NCBI GenBank assembly: GCA_050012495.1
Contig: JBEKHB010000104.1
Coordinates: 1-9,724, forward strand
Origin: BOG-1155 sp050012495
GTDB taxonomy: Bacteria; Desulfobacterota; Syntrophorhabdia; Syntrophorhabdales; WCHB1-27
Length of the DNA: 9,724 nt
Direction: 5' to 3'
Below, in pieces: positions 4,885 through 9,724 of the stretch (position 1 is its first letter; each line of letters starts with the position of its first letter). The position numbers and the translations under genes are program-made. The notes under the pieces are model-generated. The model made no database searches, was not told the origin of the DNA, and was given only the letters and a program-made list of their open reading frames with translations.

Positions 4885-6363
4885 ATGACACAAGGCGTCT
4901 TCCCCTACAAGTATGAAAAAGAGAAAACAACAAGCGGCGTGACCGCTCTCGCCGGTCTCCCCGTCTACCTCGACCTGGCCTCTGTCCTCAATCTGGGAGA
5001 AAGCATCGCAAGGCATCTCCACGTGAAGGTCCAGGGTTGGACCGACGAGCAGATCGTCATGTCCCTTATCCTCCTCAACCTCGCCGGAGGGGAGTCGGTC
5101 GACGACCTCCGCATCCTTGAAGCGGATGAGGGGTTCTGCCGCATACTCCGCCGCATAGAGCTTAAGGGACTTCCGAGAAAGGAGCGACGGCAGACGGAGA
5201 AGCGATGGCGGAAAGAGAAGCATAGATCGGTCCCTTCGCCCACTGCCGTCTTCAGATACCTTGCCGCCTTTCACGAGGACCATGCCCGCATTGAGGGCAA
5301 GGCGGTCATCCCCCCTTTGACCGAACTCTTGTGCGGCCTTGAACGCATCAACGCCGACCTTGTCGCTGCCGTCGACAAACAGAACCCCGCTGATCAGGCT
5401 ACCCTCGACATGGACGCCACTCTCATCGAAACGCAGAAAAATGACGCCCTTTTTTGTTACAAAGGCTTCAAAGCTTACCGGCCCTTGAATGCTTACCGGG
5501 CGGAAAAGGGCCTCATCCTCCACACGGAGTTCAGGGACGGCAACGTTCCGGCGGGACATGAGCAGCTCCGCGTCTCCATCCGCGCCCTCTCCCTTCTGCC
5601 CGAAGGGATAAAGACCGTAAGACTCCGTTCCGATACGGCGGGCTATCAGCATGATCTTATGGCCTATTGCGACAGGGGCGAGAATGAACGGTTCGGCAGA
5701 ATCGAGTTCGCCATCGGCGCGGACGTAACTCCGGAGTTCAAAAAAGCGGTCAGTGAAGCAGAGGAATGGCATACCCTCTGCGACAAGAAGGGACGCATCG
5801 CTGGAGAATGGGCGGAAGTCTGCTTTGTGCCGAACAAGAGCGCGACGAAGAAGGGAGAACCCTACCGCTACATCGCCATCCGGGAACGGCTGAAGCAGCC
5901 TCTCCTTCCCGGGATGGACTATCTCCCCTTCCAAACCATTAGCTTCAATGAGACCCAGTACAAGCTCTTCGGGATTGCGACCAACATGGATTGGGAAGGG
6001 GGCAAGCTCATCGACTGGCATCATGAAAGATGCGGCAAGTCCGAAGAAGCGCATGCGGTCATGAAAGAGGACCTCGCGGGAGGGAAGCTCCCCTCGGGGA
6101 AGTTCGGGGAGAATGCCGCCTGGTGGTCCATTATGGTCCTTGCCCACAATCTCAACGCGGCCATGAAGACGCTGGTCCTTCAGGGCGCCTGGATCGCAAA
6201 GAGGATGAAGGCCGTCCGCTTCCACCTGATCAATCTTCCCGGACGGGTCATGGAGCATGCACGGAGACTGATCGTCCGGCTTGCCGGCGATCATCCCTCG
6301 TTCGACGTGCTCGTGAGCGCGCGCCGGAGAATCATGGAGCTTGGCTGTGCGCCGTCGGGGTAG
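4885..6363 (+). CDS. IS1380-family DDE transposase
   Basis: The enzyme is 492 aa from the ATG at 4885, chosen because GAGGTGAAA lies 8 bp upstream; the frame is also open upstream to a TTG at 4813, but that codon forms part of the predicted -35. It cuts and joins the element's ends. The RNase-H-like core carries LDMDATLIET (first Asp, about residues 175-177), LRSDTAGYQ (second Asp, about 250) and SEEAHAVMKEDLAGGKLPSG (catalytic Glu, about 387). FGENAAWWSIMVLAHNLNAA, a C-terminal family hallmark, follows. The N-terminal helix-turn-helix-like region (GWTDEQIVMSLILLNLAGGE) probably binds the ends. No internal stop or frameshift is visible, so it may be active. A very long open frame on the opposite strand is only a shadow of its codon bias. 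Confidence 0.92.
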   Translation: MTQGVFPYKYEKEKTTSGVTALAGLPVYLDLASVLNLGESIARHLHVKVQGWTDEQIVMSLILLNLAGGESVDDLRILEADEGFCRILRRIELKGLPRKERRQTEKRWRKEKHRSVPSPTAVFRYLAAFHEDHARIEGKAVIPPLTELLCGLERINADLVAAVDKQNPADQATLDMDATLIETQKNDALFCYKGFKAYRPLNAYRAEKGLILHTEFRDGNVPAGHEQLRVSIRALSLLPEGIKTVRLRSDTAGYQHDLMAYCDRGENERFGRIEFAIGADVTPEFKKAVSEAEEWHTLCDKKGRIAGEWAEVCFVPNKSATKKGEPYRYIAIRERLKQPLLPGMDYLPFQTISFNETQYKLFGIATNMDWEGGKLIDWHHERCGKSEEAHAVMKEDLAGGKLPSGKFGENAAWWSIMVLAHNLNAAMKTLVLQGAWIAKRMKAVRFHLINLPGRVMEHARRLIVRLAGDHPSFDVLVSARRRIMELGCAPSG

Positions 6364-6579
6364 AGACGCAAAAGCGGATAGACGCGAGTGGTTGTCTTAA
6401 AGAGAGCAAAGGAGGAGTCCGCCCAAAATTGCCCTTAAGGAGGGCCTAAACGATGCCTGGATGACGAAATGGATTTGACCGCCGCTTTTTGATGCTTTTT
6501 TTCGGGCAGCTTTTGTTCAGCCAGCCCTTTTGGGGGTCTCAAAGGAGATCGGGCAAAAGCAGGCGGTGGATTTGGGCCC

Positions 6580-6607
6580 TTGACAATAATTATTATTGTT
6601 TTATAAT
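6580..6607 (+). promoter_or_regulatory. perR promoter with PerR/Fur-type box in its spacer
   Basis: TTGACA (6580-6585) and TATAAT (6602-6607) are both perfect consensus hexamers, 16 bp apart. Overlapping the -35 and filling the spacer is CAATAAT-T-ATTATTG (6584-6598), a perfect 7-1-7 palindrome. The PerR box consensus, TTATAAT-N-ATTATAA, has the same geometry and a similar AT-rich sequence. Metal-bound PerR here would block polymerase, and peroxide oxidation would release it, giving autoregulation of the operon. The start point is predicted near 6614, about 5 nt before the perR ATG. Confidence 0.8.
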
Positions 6608-6618
6608 AGTTATACCTT

Positions 6619-7077
6619 ATGAAAAATGCGGCTGTAGAAAGGTTCAAGAAAATAGGTCTACGGATAACCCCGCAGCGCCAGGCCATTGTAAGGCTTCTCG
6701 ACGGGAACCGGACCCATCCGTCGGCACACAGTATCTACCTCGAGATTCTGAAAGAATATCCGGGTATATCCTTTGCGACGGTCTACAACACCCTGTCAAG
6801 GCTTGCGGAAGCAGGAAAGATTCAAGAGCTCGATATCGATCCGGATAAGAAAAGGTTCGATCCGTGTACTACTCCTCATTATCACTTTTATTGCAGGTCG
6901 TGCGGGAAAGTCCTCGACATAGTGTGTGATATCCCCTTTCTGGCCAATCTGGATCCGCTGAATACAAGGACCGTAGATGGACATCAAGTCGATGCGATCC
7001 AGCTTAACTTCAAGGGGGTGTGCAAGGACTGTGCAGACGGTGAGGCACGCGCGCACGGTGCGAAGGAAAGGATGTGA
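6619..7077 (+). CDS. perR: PerR-type peroxide-sensing repressor (Fur family)
   Basis: This 152-aa cytoplasmic repressor has a winged-helix DNA-binding domain in residues 1-80; recognition helix region SFATVYNTLSRL is at 51-62. A dimerisation/metal domain follows. Zinc-site cysteines are C92-x2-C95 (HFYCRSCGKV) and C135-x2-C138. The five regulatory-metal ligands known from Bacillus subtilis PerR all have counterparts: H33, D81, H87, H89 and D100. Aspartate rather than glutamate at D81 (KRFDP) favours PerR over Fur. Peroxide sensing is by metal-catalysed oxidation of histidines, so the iron form is the likely sensor (family knowledge). No Shine-Dalgarno precedes the ATG; the mRNA would be nearly leaderless. 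It heads the sod-rbr-flavodoxin-reductase cluster, whose products match the PerR regulon. Confidence 0.85.
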   Translation: MKNAAVERFKKIGLRITPQRQAIVRLLDGNRTHPSAHSIYLEILKEYPGISFATVYNTLSRLAEAGKIQELDIDPDKKRFDPCTTPHYHFYCRSCGKVLDIVCDIPFLANLDPLNTRTVDGHQVDAIQLNFKGVCKDCADGEARAHGAKERM

Positions 7078-7116
7078 ATCAGGCATTTCTATGACCATAA
7101 CGAAAGGGAGGGAAAA

Positions 7117-7707
7117 ATGACTTATCAAGCAAAGGATTACAACGGGATACTGGGCATGGAAGGATTCAGCGACACGCTTCTGAAAAACCATTTCACCCTC
7201 TATCAGGGGTATGTGACCAATACCAATAAAGTGATGGATGCCATCGATCGACTCCTGAAAGAAGGACAGACCGGGAACCCCGAATATGCCGAGCTGAAGA
7301 GGAGACTCGGCTGGGAATTCAATGGGATGAGATTACATGAATACTACTTCGAAAACCTTGGAGGCAGAGGGGGCATCGACAAAGCGGGAAAATTGCATGA
7401 GAAGTTGATTGAGTCCTTTGGCAGTTACGAAGCCTGGGAAAAGGACTTTCGTGCCACAGGAACCATGAGGGGAATCGGATGGGTCGCCCTGTACCAGGAT
7501 ATCTCCACTGGGAAACTGATCAACTTCTGGATTAACGAGCATGATGCGGGTCACCCTGCCGGCGGGATGCCCATTCTCATCATGGATGTATTCGAGCATG
7601 CTTTTATGATCGATTACGGCCTTAAAAGGGCCGATTATATTGAAGCCTTTTTCAAGAACATCAACTGGGAAACAGTGGAGTCGAGACTTTCGCTCCATAA
7701 GGGATAG
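7117..7707 (+). CDS. sod: Iron/manganese superoxide dismutase
   Basis: The enzyme disproportionates superoxide to oxygen and hydrogen peroxide in the cytoplasm. It is 196 aa, the usual length. Metal ligands are H25 (LLKNHFTLYQGYV), H74 (GMRLHEYYF), D157 and H161 (MDVFEHAF). DxxxH spacing matches the family. The second-sphere tyrosine is Y32, one residue closer to H25 than in Escherichia coli SodB (H26, Y34), and the usual KHHQTYV is replaced by LYQGYV, marking a divergent anaerobe-type branch. INEHDAGHPAGGMPILIMD forms the loop before the last ligands. No signal peptide is present. Iron versus manganese cannot be settled by eye. A strong ribosome-binding site (AAAGGGAGGG) precedes the ATG, 39 bp after perR. 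Its product, peroxide, is the substrate of the next gene's enzyme. Confidence 0.92.
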   Translation: MTYQAKDYNGILGMEGFSDTLLKNHFTLYQGYVTNTNKVMDAIDRLLKEGQTGNPEYAELKRRLGWEFNGMRLHEYYFENLGGRGGIDKAGKLHEKLIESFGSYEAWEKDFRATGTMRGIGWVALYQDISTGKLINFWINEHDAGHPAGGMPILIMDVFEHAFMIDYGLKRADYIEAFFKNINWETVESRLSLHKG

Positions 7708-7733
7708 TCACACAAAGAAAAAGGAGGGAATTC

Positions 7734-8231
7734 ATGGCAAAGACGGAACAATTTTTAAGGGAAGCTTTCGCGGGCGAGTCCCAGGCCAACCGCAAATACC
7801 TGGCCTTCGCGGCCAAGGCAGACCAGGAAGGATACCCGCAGGCGGCGCGCCTCTTCCGGGCGGCTGCCGAGGCCGAGACTGTTCACGCCCATGCCCACCT
7901 GAGAGCGCTCAATGGAATTCATTCCACGAAAGAAAACCTCGAGGAGGCTGTTAACGGAGAAACACACGAATTCAAAGAGATGTATCCGGAGATGATCAAA
8001 GCAGCCAGGGCAGAAGGGCAGAAGGCAGCAGAGAGGAGCTTTGACTATGCAAACTCGGTTGAGAAAGTCCACGCCCAGCTTTATCAAGATATCCTTGACG
8101 CCTTAAACAAAACGACCGACAGCTATTCCTACTATGTCTGCCCTGTGTGTGGGTTCACTGCCGGAAAAGAAGCCCCGGAAACATGCCCTGTATGCGGGAC
8201 AAAGGGGTCTATGTTTAAGAAGGTTGATTAA
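7734..8231 (+). CDS. rbr: Rubrerythrin (NAD(P)H-linked peroxide reductase)
   Basis: This 165-aa non-haem diiron protein reduces hydrogen peroxide to water. The four-helix ferritin-like domain (1-130) supplies the diiron ligands E15 (AGESQA), E48 and H51 (AETVHAH), E79 and E82 (HEFKEMY), and E110 and H113 (VEKVH). The C-terminal rubredoxin domain binds one iron through C136-x2-C139 and C151-x2-C154 (CPVCG twice) and feeds electrons to the diiron site. The length is slightly below the 180-190 aa of the Desulfovibrio archetype, but all motifs are present. The ATG follows AAAGGAGGGAATTC, 26 bp after the sod stop, so co-transcription is likely. The adjacent flavodoxin may be an electron donor (inference). 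Placement behind PerR fits peroxide induction. Confidence 0.95.
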   Translation: MAKTEQFLREAFAGESQANRKYLAFAAKADQEGYPQAARLFRAAAEAETVHAHAHLRALNGIHSTKENLEEAVNGETHEFKEMYPEMIKAARAEGQKAAERSFDYANSVEKVHAQLYQDILDALNKTTDSYSYYVCPVCGFTAGKEAPETCPVCGTKGSMFKKVD

Positions 8232-8270
8232 ACCTGTGACCTGGCTGGGAAATATAGAAAGGAGAAAACT

Positions 8271-8717
8271 ATGAAAAAGGTATTGATTTCATATTTCAGC
8301 AGAACAGGCAAAACCCAGCAGATGGCGGAATATATTGCAGAAGGCCTTAGAATCAGCGGACGGGATGTAAACATCAAGAAGATCTCGGATATAAAAAGTG
8401 AGAAGGAGCTTGCCGGATACGATGGGTATATCTTCGGTGCTCCGACGTATCACCGGGCACTTCCGGGGTCTGTCGAGACCTTTCTTTTTCTCGCACAGAA
8501 GGGAGGTCTTGCTGGCAAAGTCGGAGGTGCATTCGGTTCTTATACCCACAGCGGGGATGCGCCCAAGATGATCTTCGACACCATGGAGTTCGTTTACAAA
8601 ATGAACATGGTGAGTCTTGGCCCCTTTAACCTGCTGGAGCATATTGTAGACACGACGGAAGGCCTCAAGTCATGCCAGGATTACGGCAAAGCCATTGGAG
8701 AAATGCTGGGATCCTGA
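8271..8717 (+). CDS. Flavodoxin-family FMN electron carrier
   Basis: A 148-aa single-domain flavodoxin, the usual short-chain length. The FMN phosphate loop is SRTGKTQQ (residues 10-17), directly after strand one (KKVLISYF). FGAPTYHRALPGS (about 55-67) and FGSYTHSGDAP (about 88-98) are the two isoalloxazine-binding loops. It carries one or two electrons at low potential in the cytoplasm. In this cluster it probably links a reductase or ferredoxin pool to rubrerythrin and/or the sulfite/nitrite-reductase-like protein downstream (inference from order). The ATG follows a clear AAAGGAGA ribosome-binding site, 39 bp after rbr. A flavodoxin in place of rubredoxin or ferredoxin can be advantageous when oxidative stress damages iron-sulfur proteins. 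Confidence 0.88.
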   Translation: MKKVLISYFSRTGKTQQMAEYIAEGLRISGRDVNIKKISDIKSEKELAGYDGYIFGAPTYHRALPGSVETFLFLAQKGGLAGKVGGAFGSYTHSGDAPKMIFDTMEFVYKMNMVSLGPFNLLEHIVDTTEGLKSCQDYGKAIGEMLGS

Positions 8718-8780
8718 ACACTGGACAGAAACGGGCCTAAAAGTGAGAAAAGAAGCATACAGGAGTGGAAGGAGATCTTT

Positions 8781-9437
8781 ATGCTGAAACTTGGTGAAAA
8801 AGGGGCTATTGTACAACGGGACAACGAAACATATGCCATCGCCCCTCATATTCCATGTGGCGTGGTGACACCGGAGCAGTTGAGAAGGCTGGCCGATGTG
8901 GCTGAAAAATACGGTGCGAAGGCGTTGAAAATCACAGGCGCAACCCGCATCGCCATCGTTGGTCTCAAGGAAGCCGATATCGATGCCGTTTGGTCCGACC
9001 TGGGAATGTCCGCAGGAGCGGCTGTCGGCCTATGTGTCCGCAGCATACGGGCATGCCCCGGCACGACGTTCTGCAAACTCGGAAAGCAAGATGCGTTAGG
9101 TGTCGGATTGGCCCTCGACGGGAAGTATCATGGATTGGAGCTGCCTACGAAATTCAAAATGTCGGTTTCAGGATGCACCCTGAACTGTGCTGAATCATGG
9201 GTCCGGGACATCGGGTTAACGGGATACCAGGAAGGCTGGATGGTGACAGTCGGCGGAAACGTGGGTCCCAAGCCGAGAATTGGCAAAGAGCTGGCAAAGG
9301 GGTTAACGGACGATCAGGCTTTCGTGATAGTCGAGCGAATTCTTGAGTATTACAGGACAGACGCTAAAAAGGGCGAACGGCTGGGGGCGCTTATTGAGCG
9401 TGCAGGATTGGATGCTCTAAAGGCAGCTGTTTCCTGA
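8781..9437 (+). CDS. Small siroheme sulfite/nitrite reductase-like protein
   Basis: This 218-aa protein corresponds to a single half-unit of sulfite/nitrite reductases. An N-terminal ferredoxin-like domain (HIPCGVVTPEQLRRLADVAE, 23-42) is followed by the catalytic half. Its cysteine pattern is C92-x5-C98 (ACPGTTFC) and C132-x3-C136 (SGCTLNC), the hallmark of the coupled 4Fe-4S cluster and siroheme, with C136 expected to bridge. Basic residues R87 and R90 precede the first cysteines and K124, K126 precede the third; such residues bind the anion. Length and motifs match the low-molecular-weight assimilatory-type sulfite reductases of Desulfovibrio and methanogens. It would reduce sulfite, and perhaps nitrite, with low-potential electrons. 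AAGGAGATC precedes the ATG, 63 bp after the flavodoxin gene, its likely donor. Confidence 0.85.
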   Translation: MLKLGEKGAIVQRDNETYAIAPHIPCGVVTPEQLRRLADVAEKYGAKALKITGATRIAIVGLKEADIDAVWSDLGMSAGAAVGLCVRSIRACPGTTFCKLGKQDALGVGLALDGKYHGLELPTKFKMSVSGCTLNCAESWVRDIGLTGYQEGWMVTVGGNVGPKPRIGKELAKGLTDDQAFVIVERILEYYRTDAKKGERLGALIERAGLDALKAAVS

Positions 9438-9439
9438 AT

Positions 9440-9724
9440 ACTTTTCCGTTTCCGCGGCGATACGGGACAGGCGGACAAACGGGACTGGGAATTGATGCGG
9501 TGGTGGGGGAGTTTATCTTCAACGACGCCTTCTATAAGTACATGGGTTCTCCTATGAGGCCAGAAGAGACCGCACTCGACTCCCCGGGGCTCGGGTCCTC
9601 CCGCTCGGCGACGAGAAAAAGAGGGCCGTCCTTATGGAATCGGTCGCCGCCATGACGCTTGCCATGGCAGGCGCCGATATACTCATCATGAGACACCCCG
9701 AGGCCATCTCCTACACCAGGCAGA
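9440..9724 (+). pseudogene. acsD: AcsD/CdhD-like fragment, 5'-truncated and frameshifted
   Basis: Two frames together give one recognisable stretch. The first frame reads ...DAVVGEFIFNDAFYKYMGSP (about 9494-9553) and stays open to TGA at 9653-9655. The second, offset by one base, reads GDEKKRAVLMESVAAM then TLAMAGADILIMRHPEAIS (about 9607-9711) and is open to the window end. The second part closely resembles the region I recall in the acetyl-CoA synthase corrinoid/iron-sulfur protein small subunit (GKETERGILWEAV...LMRHPEAV in Moorella AcsD). A single-base loss in the GC-rich run near 9580-9600 would explain the switch. The N-terminal 200 or so residues are missing, since the reductase ends only a few bases earlier, and no start signal is seen. 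It is probably a gene relic at a recombination junction; a sequencing error could explain the frameshift but not the missing 5' part. Confidence 0.5.

Larger units (their letters stand above)
4788..6481 (+). mobile_element. IS1380-family insertion sequence (about 1.7 kb)
   Basis: An intact IS1380-type transposase is flanked by candidate imperfect terminal inverted repeats. The left end is CCGTCAAAAATATT (4788-4801). The right end, read on the minus strand, is CGGTCAAATCCATT (6468-6481), with 10 of 14 positions identical. The resulting length of 1694 bp fits the family's usual 1.6-1.7 kb. The exact boundaries are uncertain by a few bases, and I found no matching 4-5 bp target duplication outside these ends, which could mean an old or rearranged insertion or a misplaced boundary. 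The element lies between the 63-aa gene and perR, in the same orientation as both. Confidence 0.75.

Noticed and set aside
4549..6294. A 581-codon open frame on the minus strand across the insertion sequence.
   Set aside because: It lies entirely opposite the well-supported transposase, lacks recognisable domains, and its length follows from the GC-biased third positions of the sense gene.
4788..6481. Target-site duplication of the IS1380 element.
   Set aside because: The 4-6 bases flanking the candidate ends (ATCCC on the left, CCGCT on the right) do not match, and shifting the ends by one to three bases does not create a match.
6364..6579. Several open frames and short inverted repeats between the transposase stop and the perR promoter.
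   Set aside because: The frames are shadows of neighbouring genes or lack start signals, and the repeats (for example GCTTTTG/CAAAAGC) are too short and far apart to interpret.

Overview
The window looks like an accessory stretch of chromosome from an anaerobic or microaerophilic bacterium. Four things point that way: an oxygen-stress operon built on rubrerythrin and superoxide dismutase, a small siroheme-type sulfite reductase, a fragment resembling the acetyl-CoA synthase corrinoid subunit AcsD/CdhD, and compact anaerobe-style intergenic spacing. Nitrospirota or Desulfobacterota would fit; this is inference from gene content only, and no rRNA or other phylogenetic marker is present.

Region 1 (1-2392) is a worn mobile or defence segment. 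It opens with a hairpin and a run of 13-bp direct repeats (66-135). A complete amino-DNA methyltransferase follows (358-1731). Overlapping its stop codon is the first 44 codons of an Eco29kI/GIY-YIG-type restriction endonuclease, which ends at a stop codon immediately after the residues Gly-Ile-Tyr. The methyltransferase therefore appears orphaned. About 530 bp of AT-rich sequence follows, holding one tiny ORF with a strong ribosome-binding site.

Region 2 (2393-4696) carries small genes. A minus-strand HU-type DNA-binding protein has a lysine/alanine tail, a good promoter and a terminator hairpin. A minus-strand gene resembling DUF6504, a family linked to ImuB/DnaE2 mutasomes, has a GAAC-N4-GTTC LexA-type box placed exactly between its -35 and -10. 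Divergent from it is a set of three overlapping small ORFs, the first a zinc-ribbon-like protein, behind a strong sigma70-type promoter. Two further small hypothetical genes follow.

Region 3 (about 4788-6481) is an IS1380-family insertion sequence with an intact transposase. A 10-bp inverted repeat can hide the transposase ribosome-binding site only on transcripts that read in from outside.

Region 4 (6580-9437) is a tight same-strand cluster: perR-like regulator, Fe/Mn superoxide dismutase, rubrerythrin, flavodoxin, and small sulfite/nitrite reductase. A perfect 7-1-7 palindrome of PerR/Fur type sits between a consensus -35 and -10 upstream of perR, so the cluster is probably autoregulated and peroxide-inducible. 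The logic is removal of superoxide (Sod) and peroxide (rubrerythrin), with flavodoxin as electron carrier and the reductase as a siroheme electron sink or detoxifier.

Region 5 (9440-9724) is a 5'-truncated, frameshifted fragment resembling AcsD/CdhD that runs off the window.

A cross-cutting theme is that two or three genes (the DUF6504-like gene, perR and the 4505 ORF) have promoters so close to their start codons that the mRNAs would be leaderless or nearly so, while neighbouring genes have strong Shine-Dalgarno sequences.
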